DNA of 64,000 nt from Lecanosticta acicola. Its lineage: Eukaryota > Ascomycota > Dothideomycetes > Mycosphaerellales > Mycosphaerellaceae. Made by a program: the position numbers and the translations under genes. The stretch spans positions 186,001 to 250,000 of the forward strand of contig CAVMBE010000023.1 in the NCBI GenBank assembly GCA_963674455.1, written 5' to 3'. This document shows, in pieces, positions 10,779-22,560 of the stretch (its first letter is position 1; the number at the start of each line of letters is the position of its first letter). Below the pieces are notes generated by a model. It was not told where the DNA came from. It ran no database searches and worked only from the letters and a program-made list of their open reading frames with translations.

Positions 10779-11895
10779 CTGGAGGGTTTGTATCTGATGT
10801 GTGCGCTCATGAAGTGAGGTGAAACAGTAGCGACGGGGAATCAATATCGACGAATGAGTGGAAGGGAGATTGCTTTCTATATATCCAAAGTTCGTCTTCA
10901 AACGCTCCTTGAAGTAGCATCATCCCTCCCTATGCAACGCACAGTTAGCAATCAAGAACAAAGCGACTGCCCGAACAAAGGGCGTAGATCATACAATATC
11001 ATTGTTCCGTCTAGTGCTTGGTGATGTTGTTTTCAGCTGCGGATCAGTCTAGGGCCCTCAACGTCGCATTCATGGCCTCTACCATCGCCACGATACGCGC
11101 CACGGCATCCCACTGGCGGTCCAATAGTTTCATGCAGTTTCCTATCCCTCGACGAGCCAGACTATATCTATTCGTTGGCCCAGACTACGACCCAACAAGC
11201 AGAGATCATTCCGGACACGGAGGATCAGACTATAGGAGGTACTCTGGTTCCTCCATTACATTCCACTCAGAAGACTGAGCTCCATATGATCACGTACCTG
11301 AATCACACCTAGGACGGAAGATGGTCTCCATGCTCTAAACGACAAAACACGATTTCATGGACAAGGACAGTCAACCACGAATCACGGCTAATACGCTCGC
11401 GATACAATGAGTCTTCTAGGCGCCGGCAGCCCTAGCTTGTAACCCTCTTCATTGCACACTCGAAAGAATACGGTCTGAATAGTCTGGAGACAGTTCGCTT
11501 GACGGTGAAAGGAGTGAAGAGTGGAATGAGGAAGAAGCGCGCACAGATATCGGAATGCTGCAACCGAATCAGCTGATGATGGATGTGAGAGCTGTGTGTG
11601 TGGAGTGAGGGTCACTGTTTGGACACAGAGGGAATGAGGAGGTGGGAGTGCGGAAACAGCAACGAGAGCATGTGTCATGCCTCTTGAAAAAGTGCTTTGC
11701 TAAAATGACGGTGGATTAGAAATCCAGCCGCAGTGTCATAAACTCGTGGGAGAGGACATGCCTGCTGTATGAATTGAATGTAACTCCATTTTTGATCTTC
11801 CGTTATAGCCCGCGATCGGCAATTCCAATTTGTCCCCACATTACCGCTTCATCTCTTACTCTTTGTCTCTCGACGTCTCCCTGAGGTTTCACTGC
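10779..11895. other. Intergenic region with one weak frame
   Basis: The plus strand between about 11140 and 11300 reads plausibly coding (DEPDYIYSLAQTTTQQAEII), but I could not find a start and splice sites. The remainder carries only short overlapping frames. Confidence 0.35.
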
Positions 11896-13801
11896 TTACT
11901 CCTTGCTGCTAACCAAACCAGCAAGAATATTGGTAACTGTTGCGGTCGGCAGATTGGCCAAAAGCTTCGTGACGACGGAAGTGTCGACGCCCGGAACGAG
12001 GTTCTGGAAGTCGGTGAAGCCCGTCTGCGCCAAGAGCGCGTAAGCCATAGAAGCCGGCTGGTTGGAAACCTGGAGTGTCTGGAGCATCGCCGCGAACTGG
12101 ACCGCATTCGCTGGTTCGAGAAGGCTGCCGAGTGGGATGGGACCAGCAGCAGCGGCAGCTTCGGTATCACGCTTCAGCGAGGGAAGACTGCCCGCGTTGC
12201 TCAGGAGGTAGGTAGTCGCGGCGAGGTCTGAAGGGGTGATGAACAAGATGGCGCTTTGCAGCGAGGGGAGGTTGCTGATGCTTGACAATGGGGCAAATGC
12301 GGAGTTCAGGCTGGCCAGAGTGTTCAGCACGGCCAGGACGGAGAGCAGCTTCGAAAGTAGGGCGGTGCCGGCGAGAGTTTGTTGGATGTCTGCGAGGGCG
12401 GCAGTCTTGATACCGGGGATGAAGGAGGCAAAGTTGGCTGGGATGGGGATGATTTGTTTCTAGTCGCGAGGATTAGTCTCTGCTCAAGCTCATAGCATCA
12501 AAAGTGCCCTCTTACGGTTTTCATGACGATTTGGGTAAGGCTGCTGAGTCCAGAAGTAGAGGAGCCGATTTTGCCAATGGGGTTAATCAGTGTACCCGCG
12601 GGAAGACCAGTGAGCGCGTCGCCTCCAACAGCCGGCGCAAGAAGATCCAGGGCAGAACTTCCGCTGTACGTGCTGCCGACAAGACTACCAACTGTGTCGA
12701 GGGAGGAGCCGGAGCTTACAAGATTTCCCAGCACATTAGCACCACCAGCGCCGCTCACAGCGCTGACAACACTGTTCACTGGAGATGAGGCGCCAAGCGC
12801 ACCGGTAAGCGCCGTAGTAACAGCTTCCAGTTGGCGCTTTCCCTTGCCGATAGGAACAGAGATGTTTGGAGCAGTCAAGCCAGTAGGCAAGGCAGTTACA
12901 GAAGCCGCGGTCGGGAGTTTAGCTGCCGTGAGGGCATTGTAGATATCCGTGGGAAGGGCGGCTTTCGATGTAGCGGTACCAGCAGCGTTCTCCAGGGTTT
13001 GAAAGATGTCGGCGATCTTCGAAGCAAGCTCACCAAACTCGGACGGACCGATACCGTTGATGAGAGCAGCAGCACCGTTCAGCTGGGTCGGCACCACGGG
13101 GATGTTGGCTGAAGCGGGGAGAATGTTGGTGGGCGTCGGCACTGCTGGTAGGCCAGACGTGGGCAATTCAGCCATTGCACTGGAAGCGATGGGCGCCACA
13201 GCAGCATTCTCTGTAAGCGCAGCGAGCGACGAGAGGACGCCGGTATTGGCAACTGGCAATGTAGTCTGAATGATCTTGGTAATTGAGCCAGTTGGCAAGC
13301 TGGATACCAAGATGGCTGGCACATTCGCACTGTCCGTAGGAAGGATACCCGCAGCGTTGGCAACATTGGTCAGTCCTGCTGTTGGCACAGACGCGGCAAC
13401 ATTGGGAAGGCTCGGAACGGCAACGGCAGAATTAGCAACAGGCAAGCTGCTGATGTGGCTGACAGGCAAGCTGCTGATGAGGCTAATAGGGGAGCTGCTG
13501 ATGGGGCTACCGGCGGCAGCACTAATCGAAGATGTGACCGGGAGCACAACTTGACCACTGAGAGGAGTCTGGAAGATCGATACGCTCGACAGTCCGTGAG
13601 TAGATGGGACCGGAATTGTAGCGGGACCCGAAACAGTAGCAGCAGCTGGTGCAATTTTGATCAGCTCGATTGGCGGCTCAACGGACATGCTTCAAGCTCA
13701 CCTGAAGCGCCAGCATTGGCACCAAGATTGATACCAAGGAGCTGTGGAGCAGCGTGGGCAATGCCAGCCAGGGCTGCAATTGGCAGAATCATTTCGGCCA
13801 T
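11896..13801 (-). CDS. Secreted Ala/Ser/Pro-rich low-complexity protein
   Basis: Three exons, 13801-13702, 13645-12516 and 12459-11896, with phase-consistent introns (GTGAGC...CCAG; GTAAGA...CTAG), give about 597 residues. The start MAEMILPIAALAGIAHAAPQ is a signal peptide with a likely cleavage after HAA. The middle 370 residues are built of Ala, Ser, Pro, Val, Leu, Gly with loose repeats such as ISSLPVSHISSLPVA and variants of LPTG / VPT. A dibasic KGKRQLEAV at about 12820-12846 could be a processing site. The last 180 residues are more ordered and hydrophobic (LLSKLLSVLAVLNTLASL, NLPSLQSAILFITPSDLAAT). It has very few Cys and no clear GPI signal. Likely a cell-wall or surface-associated protein; function unknown. 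Confidence 0.75.
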
Positions 13802-16039
13802 GTTGTTGGTAATGATCGTAGGCTGCTACGAATAAGTGATGCTGGTTCAAATGGATGCTGAGCGTTGAGGTCTTGTCTCCTTTCAAAAAGGCCTGAAGAA
13901 CCAATCGCTCAAACATATATATCCTGATTCCTGACGACATTTGGTTCGCACGCCTTGGAATTTGCAGCATTCCTCTCTTCATTTCAATCGGCGCGCCAAC
14001 CTGCAACACTCTGTAACCCGGAAACCGCCACAGGTGCAGCCATATCGGGATCCAACTTGCTGCTCAAAGAGTCTTGCGTTCGTGATTATGATGACAGAAG
14101 CATGTTGAGGCGCCGGCAGCGCGGTGCGGGAAGGATTGCGGAGTGCATGAGTAGGAAATTCCCTTGCTTCGAAAGTGAATCCCTGCAATCCACGGCATGC
14201 CGAGCTCGTTCGCCGGCTCACGAACCTCAAATTGCTGTCCCGAGTGTGTGTTTCGAGTGCTGATAGAGTATACCGTTCCGCATTGGTCTGCTGGTAATTT
14301 CCTGGGCGTTCTGCTCGGTGATCCCCGCGCCCGGATACGATGTCGTATCATACCTGCAGAAAACGTGATTCTCTTGACTAATGGTGGAATTTGGGCATGG
14401 CGTGTTGGGTGTAGTATCCAATATGCATGCATGTCATACCATGTAATCGAGAAGAGGTCCAGGAAACCGGTACATACACGGCATATCCTGCCTCCAGGAA
14501 GCACAAGCTTGCATACCAATGATACGTCGGAGGTCCGCAAGAAGATTCAAAACTTCAAGTCAGCACTGTCTTGATCAAATCAAAAAGTGGTCAGGCTGCT
14601 TCCGGCTCGCAGCCCGATGATCCTTCCAATTGAGGATCGTGCGCACCCGTGAAGTACGGTCGTGTTCGGAGTTGGTACTGCGTCCAACAGCCTTTCGAAG
14701 GCCAGGCTGTCGGTCAGGACTGCAAATAACTCCGCTTCTTAATCCAATCGATTCACTGGTTCCGCTTGAAAAGCTCGGTCCTGTAACGTTGAGATATCCG
14801 CCGAGATACGGAGGCGAGACTCTGCGGCTGGTCGCCCTGAACTGACGTGAGACGGCAGAGTGTATCGAAATCGTTAAACGGGAGTCTTCATAGACCAAGT
14901 CTCAAGAGCAGACTTGAGCTCTACCGCCGAACCAGGGACGGAGGGCAAGTTGACAACGATCGAAGGGCATCGACTCTCGTTCGCTACGGTGCGCTCGGAG
15001 GACGTGTAGGTAGCAAAGCAAAGTTTGATATCCTGCGATATTCTGCCTGACGAGGAGTCGATGATTGATCTGAAGGTAGTGCCGCGAGTGCAATCGAGCG
15101 TGGTCGAGGGAGACTGCCTCCGCAGTGTTCGCGCTTTATGACTCCCTTTTTCTTCCACTCACTCAGGTTATCTATGTTTGATTAGCTTTTGTAGGATGGT
15201 GGAAATGAAGCTCGCTGCAGGGCATGAAGTATATGGGACGAAAGATCAAGATTCACCTCCACGGATTTGCCTCGGGCTGGTGCGCCGCTAGCGCAGGCTA
15301 TCCTTACCCGACTCCGGGTTCCGAGTTTCTTCTCTCTACCTTCAACCACACCTTCTTGCTCGTATCACTAACAACATTGAAGACACAAGTTTCCGCCTCT
15401 TCAAGTGCGCTCGCCGAGCCTACGACGAAGCGACTATAGCGAAAGGGCAGCAGCGCAGCCAGTGCGCAGTCCAGTTCGACCTCGAAGTGCGACATCTTAG
15501 CGGCTCCGTAAATCCCAATGCAGAGTAAGGACAAGCTTAGAACATGCGTGGAGAAGCTCGCCAAAACCACGAGGAGGAAGAAGAACCTAGAAGGAGAGCG
15601 GAAGCTCAACCGGTTTGCGGCATCCCTCCATTTGGTCAATACTTTAGCAACACCGAAGCCCGCATGCTGAATGACTATCACGACGAATACAGCATTTTAA
15701 AGCAGCTTGCGGATCGAATCTCGCCTGAAGGGGTCAAGGAGAGCCGGGGAAACCAAGCCTGGCTAAGAAAGAAGAGGGAACGGCCCCGGAAATATACCAA
15801 AACGATTGAGATCCACGACTACACGGGACGCAAGCCTGCCTGCGCCTTGCCCAATGGTACACGTTGCTTGAGCGGCATACCAAAACCACCGTCGTCTGTA
15901 CAGTGAGCGCAAGTCGGTCTCCAAGTATCGATCTACGTTATCCTTTCTGGACCTTCCAAAGCCTGTAATCGGACACGAAGCATCTTACCGGATTCATGGA
16001 TCTATCACCTAAGCCACGAAATCGGATCTACGAGTGATA
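13802..16039. other. No confident gene
   Basis: Short frames on both strands only. The stretch 15661-15900 on the plus strand (MLNDYHDEYSILKQLADRIS) reads plausibly coding and may be an upstream exon of the decayed gene that follows at 16040. The rest shows nothing I can support. Confidence 0.35.
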
Positions 16040-16694
16040 ATGGAAGATCGAGGAGCCACTGGATCTTCTCCTGTTCTCTTTTACAAGAACACCATCGGTC
16101 CAGTCGTCGGGCAGTTCCAGCGCAAGGCCGACGACCTGATCGGAAGTATTGCGGCATGCCACGGAACGTCCTCCCATTCCTACGCTTAGGCAGAAACATT
16201 AACATCGAGGCTAATGGGTTGATCATGCTCAGTGAGTCGCGTTTAAGTGGACCAAGAGGTTTGGCAATACTTGGCACGATCGGGGACGCCAACATGGTGC
16301 GTGCTCACACCTAGCGGCTAATATGCACCGGCCACGAGACAACAACGGTCGCGGCACCCACTACGACGAGATCTAGCATTGCGCGTGTCTGAGAGACAAA
16401 TATGCAGCCCAGTTTAGCGACTGGATTTTGAAAGAAGTCAAAGGCTGCGAGACGGCGTTCGAAGACTATCGCCATTCCATTCCACTTCTAAACGGAGCCA
16501 AAAGTCTCGATTGACCCGAACTCTTCCTCTCGCTGGCTTGCGACGTCATCAACGTCGTTCCACTCGACTTCGACGCCAGCAAGTCCTGAGAGGGCCTGGT
16601 TCTCAACGCGGAGCTTTACCATGGCGCCACCAGCCAACATTCGCACGAGCACCGCTGCACCAGCGTCTTCGGCAACTCCACCTCGACTCAATAA
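16040..16694 (+). pseudogene. Decayed multi-exon gene, family not recognised
   Basis: Three coding-looking pieces follow each other on the plus strand. 16040-16189 reads MEDRGATGSSPVLFYKNTIG. 16156-16296, in another frame, reads MPRNVLPFLRLGRNINIEAN and ends ILGTIGDANM before a GTGCGT donor. 16389-16694 reads LRDKYAAQFSDWILKEVKGC and ETAFEDYRHSIPLLNGAKSL, but is interrupted by TGA at 16512-16514 and again at 16587-16589, with coding-like sequence continuing in the same frame on both sides (PELFLSLACDVINVVPLDFD). Two in-frame stops in otherwise coherent sequence indicate a pseudogene. I considered a cytochrome P450 or fatty-acid dioxygenase relic, but no heme-ligand motif is visible. Confidence 0.5.
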
Positions 16695-17888
16695 ATAGGA
16701 AGAGTAGCAAGAACTACGTCGGTAAGATCACAACCTATCGTAGGGCGGCCATATTTGCCGAAAGCCAAGGACAGGAGCATGAAATCATCGAGATAGACGA
16801 CGTGGGGCGTTATCAGTGCGACAAGCACTATCAGGTTGCTACGCGGCTCACTCAGAGAAGCGGTGCACCCAAGGGGCGAGGATCAAATGCTAGGCGAACA
16901 GGTGCCTACAGATCTTGTAACATCCAGGCAGGCATATTGAGCCAAGCCAACCAAGCGTAATGGGCCGATAAGATTCAACACTGGCCTGCTGGAGTAGTGG
17001 AGCACACAGGCGACATACTGCAAATTTGCTCTCCTTCCTCTATACTCGGAGCAGCTCTTCGACCCCGATATCAATTGCTCAAGATGAGAAGCACGCCGTG
17101 GATGTGCTTGGCATGTAACTCGAGGAGTGAGAATGGAGTCGATTACAGATGCTGCATCGTATACATACCTCATGATTTCTGGAATCATTGTTCGAGATCA
17201 GTGAAGGCGCGACAGCAAGGATCTTTGGAATTGGTATAGTTGTGGTACTCTTGATTGAAGGTACATCTCTTTCCACTGCACTTTCTTCGTACTGAGCCGA
17301 AACATTAGGTACGGCGCCTTCTGATTTCGTCTGCGTGATTTCAGCTTAATTGAAGTTACCATCGTCGCGTACTCAATGTGGGATAAACACTTAGAACAAA
17401 ATCTCGTTCACGTCTGGCATGCCCATTGCTAGCTTTTTGTATGCTATGCGGCCCCGGGAGTTATGGCGACGTCAACCTTCCTCAACAAAGAAAGATACTG
17501 TAGGTGATTGCATTTGACATTGACTTGCTGCTTGCATCCAATCTCACTACAAGCCGCTGCTCTAGTTTCTCTACTCCGCGGGGCACTAACGGCCCTTAAA
17601 GCTGCCATCTCTTTAGATCGACAGCGTAGAACGAACACATGGCTGTGCCCACGTCTATCTCGACAGGAAAGTGGCTTCCGTCCGTATAGGAGGCTCGGAA
17701 GACAGAGCACAGCAATTTCATGACCACATCGCCCTTCAAAATCAGAGCAAAGCGCTCCAAAACTCGACCTGTCAACCAAACAATCTTCGACTCCGGTCTT
17801 TCAGCAACAAATGCTCACATAGCATCATGCTGTCCCAGCTCCTTATCGCGCTATTGTTCAATCGCCGCGACTTCCGCATCCGAGCTCT
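16695..17888. other. Intergenic, nothing firm
   Basis: A plus-strand frame to 16960 (NYVGKITTYRRAAIFAESQG) follows the decayed gene and might belong to it. The rest, up to the stop codon of the coiled-coil gene, shows only short frames. Confidence 0.35.
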
Positions 17889-19435
17889 TTACAAGAACGC
17901 CTTGCTGTAGATCTTCCGATCCTCCGGTTTCAAATACGGCCAGGAAGCTTTGATAGCGCGCTTGAACCCCTGTGAATACTTCTCTTCGGGCACTTGCTCT
18001 TCCTCTTCAATGTCGTCGACCATGCTGCGGTTATCGCTGTGCCAGACATCCCCATCGTCGTCGACGGAAGCGTAAGACGCCTTGCGAGCCAGCGACGGGC
18101 GAACGTACTCGATCGTGGACGATTGGCGGGTGAGTGGCGTCATGTTCTTTGGTGGAGCTGGACGATAGATTCCTTCCCCGACAGCGCGTGCGAATGGCAA
18201 TTCTGGTGTGACGAAAAGTGGAGCGGAAGGCATTGGTCCGCGGGCGAGGTAATCTTCCTTGCCGTAGTAGCCTTGTGTCATCTCTGGACCTGGGGAAACG
18301 GAGGAGGCGTCCGATGCGGCAGGAGATGTGATGCGGTCCATCATTTTGTGGAGAGCAGGTGAGAGCGTGCGCTTGCTGGGACGGATGGGCTCTGGTGCGG
18401 CGAGTGGGAATACTGGCGAAGCCTCCAGTGCTGGCGATGGTAGAGTGAGATCCGACATGGCAGTCGAGTCGGCGGGCGAAGACGTGTCTGAGATGGTGAC
18501 TACGCCGACTGGTCGAGGTCGAGGGATGCCGCTGGCCGTTGCAATGGAGGCGAAGAGCTTGCGTCCAATGCCGAGCAGCGTAGATGGACGAGCAGGTTCC
18601 ACTTCGATGTTCACAGAGTGGGAGCCAGCGCGAGCGCGTGATGACACGGTCGACTGTGCGTAGTGATGAGTCGCAGCCTCTGGATAGGGGCCCGTAGACT
18701 TGTAAGCCGCGGGCACCGGAATGAGGCTCGATTGGCGGCCGTGCCCTTCTATCTTGCTATCGTTGATAGAGCCACGAAATCGGAGACGTTCGCTCTCGAG
18801 GAACGCATTTCGGGTCTCGAGCTCCGAGTTCCGCATTCTCACATTCAAGACCTCAAGACGCTTGGCTTCGAGATTGTTTTGTGTGGAGCGAAGTTGGTCT
18901 TGCTGCTTATCATTTAGCTTGGTCAGGCGGACGATCTCGTCGCCCAGATCGCGCTTCGTCTTCTTGTGGTCGAGCTTCGAGGTATCGTACTTCCGCTGGA
19001 TGTGGTTGTGCTCTTGGATGAGTGCCTCGTGCTGGCGCGATAGTCGATCGGCTGTGCAGTCATTCAATATTAGCTGACGAGAATTGGACAATGAATCTCC
19101 AATCATGACTTACCTTGAGCCTTCGCATTCCGGACCTGTCGCTTCAAGTCTTCAATCTCGCCAGGCTTGATGCTCTTCTCGAATTCAGTTGGAGACTTGT
19201 AGTAAGCCCGCTCCATATCCATCAGGACACGATCGGGATGTTGCGGATCTTGTGCGAGCTCCTGTGCTTTCTGTGGGCTGCGGCGGATATGTCGCTCCCG
19301 CTTCTCTATGGCACCGACGCGCTGCTCGACGGTGGCCTCGCGGGCTACGTCGTTCGTGGTTGCTTGGAGTGCTTGAGTGTGCTTCTCACTCTGCGCGCTG
19401 GTAGCTGCTGGGGTCAAGCCTTCCGGTGTCTCCAT
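17889..19435 (-). CDS. Coiled-coil protein, hypothetical (Ser/Pro-rich C-terminus)
   Basis: Two exons, 19435-19114 and 19051-17889, with a phase-1 intron (GTAAGT...CACAG) give 494 residues. Residues about 30-210 are rich in Glu, Lys, Arg and Gln in heptad-like order (EKRERHIRRSPQKAQELAQD, EIEDLKRQVRNAKAQG, DRLSRQHEALIQEHNHIQRK, EIVRLTKLNDKQQDQL), a long coiled coil with a short break. The second half is low-complexity Ser/Pro with many possible phosphorylation sites, an acidic patch (DDIEEEEQVPEEK), and a C-terminal KRAIKASWPYLKPEDRK. There is no signal peptide or membrane segment. This pattern fits a scaffold or cytoskeleton-associated protein, but no named family is recognised. Start chosen at the first ATG of the open frame. 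Confidence 0.75.
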
Positions 19436-21816
19436 GTTCTAGGGGTGCTTCTGAGATTCTCAGTAGGCCAAAACGTGGTGCGCGGTAATATCGATCCTCG
19501 TTTTGGTTCTCGGGAGGGTGCTACTCAGATAAGAGTGTTTCGAGTAAGTGTGTCGTTTCCAGTCGTGTAGATCCCATGCGCGAGTTTTGGGAGAGATAGG
19601 AAGCCGTGATAGACGAGCCAAGATGCGCTAAGAAAGCTTAACTTGCGAAGTTGCGAGTGAATCTTACTCTACACTCGCGCCTGTATAGTCACTTTCAGTT
19701 GGTAATAAGGATCGAGGTGCAGCAATTCACTCTCTATATAAGCTCCTTAGAACGACTTCTCCAACTTCCACCCGGCGCAGTAGGAGCGACATCTCGATAT
19801 ATCGATGTTGACGGGAAGTCCATGATGGCGCGGGAGCGCTGACAGCTCGTCCTTACTCTGCTCATACTATCCTATCGTTGCTATGGTCCCTAAGACCGCC
19901 AATCAGCCTAGCACTACTCTTTACGTCTCGGGGTACTCCAGGCCTAATCGCTGCTTCGCAAAACTACTATCCAGCGACTCAATCATTCGATCTTGCCCAC
20001 AACTGCGTTGGCGCCAGAGAACCACGTAAATTTCCCGCGTAGCAGGTGCTCACCAAACGAGCAAGCTTCTTCGGCTTTGACGTTCCGTGTACCGCTATCA
20101 CTGCAGACGCAGTAATTCTTGATGCTCCGAGATGTCTTGGGCCTTCTAGAGAGACTCTGGACACGCAAAGATGCTCACGCTCTCTAAACTTCTTCGAAGG
20201 CTTCGATTGACGTGCATGCAGCTTGCAGGAGTCAAGCTTCCAGCGGCATGCGCTTTCGTGGTTTAAGTGAAGGCGAGAGTGGCTGAACAGAGAAAGACAA
20301 TTGATGGCGGCGGGCTTAGCCTCAGATGCCGGTATGGAGATCTCATTGAGGACAAGGCCATTGCATAGGTTTGTCGCTTGACCCTCTCTTTCGCGTGAGC
20401 TACTTGCGTTCTCAGATGTCATTGCTTCGATTTTCAGCTTTCATTCTCTCGAGCTGCACCAGAGCTAACTTTCAGTCAAACTCAGTAATTGGCCTCGCTA
20501 ATGTGGACGGAGCCTAGTACTCGCTTGTTCAAGTGATGATATGAGCTAGATAGCCAGGGGCTCCTCGCTGCTGCGTATCGCTTAAGCAAACTAGCTCTAG
20601 TGCCGTCCCGCATGTCTGGTCTGCCCTCGAGGATTAAGCAGGCTTTGCGCGATGTGCAAGCCAAACCGTGGAAGGAGTGCCACTAGTCGGATCATCATCT
20701 CTGAGCAGGCGTATTTAGACAACTGGAGATGGCACAGCAATAGCGTAGCCCTTTCGGTACGGTGAAAGCGCGAACGTGATCAATGGCCGCTGTCCGAGGT
20801 TGTACGACGAAAGACTCCTCGCTCTTTTCATTCCACACCCTCCCTCGCCGCGCGCTCTGGATGACTGCGTCAAAGCTTGCTCGCAACGCTTCAACTCCGG
20901 CGTAGCTACTATTGAGCTTGTCCTGTAGTCGCATTGTATATCCACCTCAGTTGAGCCAGTGAAAGTGGTCTGACTGTCGGCTTGTTTCTTAATATCCCAT
21001 CCTGCCTCCTACTTCTCAGTCTACTGAGGCTCGTTCGTGTCAGAACAGGCCTCGCCGCGTGGATTTGAACGGTATTATCGTGATTGCAGCGGACTTGTTT
21101 GGAGTGTTGGGCGGTCGTGTGTACGAGGCGTGTGATCCAAGGGCTGGTCGAGGCAACAGCTTCGCTCAGATGCGTCGGTATAGTCGCATTTGAGAAGGGT
21201 CCTTTGCTCGTCATAAAGGATCTTGTTTCGATAAGACTCGCGCTAGTCCTCTTCTCCAATATGATAAGACTTTGTGTCTCTTCTCACTCTGCTGAAACTC
21301 CACACTCGCTGGCGGTGGGCTCCTGAAGATTAGCATTAATCTCATGGAAAGGAAGGGTACCTGTATGTCCGTAAACTATCGCTTGCCCAGGGCCCTCTCG
21401 CCACAGCTCGCTCAAGCCTCGGGTTTGTACTGCGGCGATGAGAGGCGAGGCAGCTTGAATTGATACTCTTTCTCACCGTGAGACTCGCGTAGAAGCTCAT
21501 GGTCAGTTCAACTCTCTAGGGGAAAACATCAGCAGCAGAAGGATGGCGCATCAGATCGGCCGTACACCGCTAGATTAAAGGACGTGGGCCTTCGTATACA
21601 TGCGCATAGGGCATGGTAGAAGCTCTTTCAGTCAAGTTCCAGCCTCTTGTTACCCCTGTCGGAACTATCTCTCTTGAGGTAGTCGTCTTGATCGTTTGTA
21701 CCCTGGACGTGTGTCGGCCTCCGCGCTTGCAGTACGCGTGACGCACAACTTGCAAGTCGATATCCACCTTTCCAGCCATTCATCATCTGCATATCCCTCG
21801 CCAATAAGCATGTAGC
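19436..21816. other. Gene-poor stretch with weak minus-strand frames
   Basis: Two minus-strand frames read acceptably: 19979-20422 (147 codons; MTSENASSSREREGQATNLC) and 20695-20934 (79 codons; MRLQDKLNSSYAGVEALRAS). Neither has a recognisable motif or neighbour support, so they are noted and not called as genes. A minus-strand piece at 21660-21785 (DDEWLERWISTCKLCVTRTA) may be a downstream exon of the broken gene that ends at 21817. Confidence 0.35.
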
Positions 21817-22560
21817 TCACCTGGACGTGTAAGAGTAGAATTTCTTGCTTCGCGGTTCGGGATGCATGGTTGGACAGCCGACTAGTTGGCGCTCCACACG
21901 AACCTCCAAATCAGTGGTGAATAGGTAAGGGAAGGCGCGGTTCAAGACATTCTGGGGCACCTCCTTGTGTAGGTCGATTAGAAGGATCAGGGCCACCAGC
22001 GTACCGTCCTCGGGGTTAGTACACAAGGGAGGTGCCAGCTGCGGCCGTGGATGGCAACGTAGTCACGATACTTGTCCGTGTCACGTCTCCGGCCCGCGAC
22101 AGACTTGGAGGGATCCGGCTTGACGTAGGCGTAGTAGCGACTGGGGATGTGCAGATCGACGTATCGCGTGTGGAACTGATGGAAAAGTCTCTTATCGACC
22201 TTCTCGAGCTTGGGCGATGTCAGGAATCCGGCAACCAGTCCAAGATGCTGGTATTCAAGGGCGTCGTCGCTGTGGATATCCTCCTCCTCCGCGTGTAGTG
22301 CAGTCTCATCCTACTCGGCGTGCCGTGCGGCTTCCTCTTCTCCGGCGTGTAGTGCAGCTTCCTCCACCTTGTCCTCCTTGGTGCGCTGTGTACGCAAGGC
22401 ACTTGCTCCTGTTGTTTGTAGAGCATCGCAGCCTGGAAGTCGCTTGTGCCGATCACCTGTGTCATGCGGTAGATATGGACTCTGTGATCCCGGATCCGGC
22501 TGAGGATGAGGTCTTGCAAGGAGAAGAATGATACAGTGAGGTTGCCGCCGGCTGCGACGC
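21817..22560 (-). pseudogene. Frameshifted and nonsense-interrupted unknown gene
   Basis: The minus strand carries coherent coding sequence in three successive frames. First FFSLQDLILSRIRDHRVHIY then GTSDFQAAMLYKQQEQVP (about 22545-22395). Then a shift into EEAALHAGEEEAARHAE, a TAG at 22313-22311, and DETALHAEEEDIHSDDALEY, followed by GLVAGFLTSPKLEKVDKRLF and YAYVKPDPSKSVAGRR. A second shift near 22025 leads into CTNPEDGTLVALILLIDLHK and ends at 21817. No GT/AG pair explains the two shifts, so I read it as a decaying gene. The glutamate-rich middle repeats the motif ALHAEEE. Family not recognised. Confidence 0.5.

Noticed and set aside
16040..17000. Cytochrome P450 or fatty-acid dioxygenase relic
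   Set aside because: A few short resemblances (GPRGLAILG, ACDVINVVP) but no heme-binding Cys motif or oxygenase His blocks.
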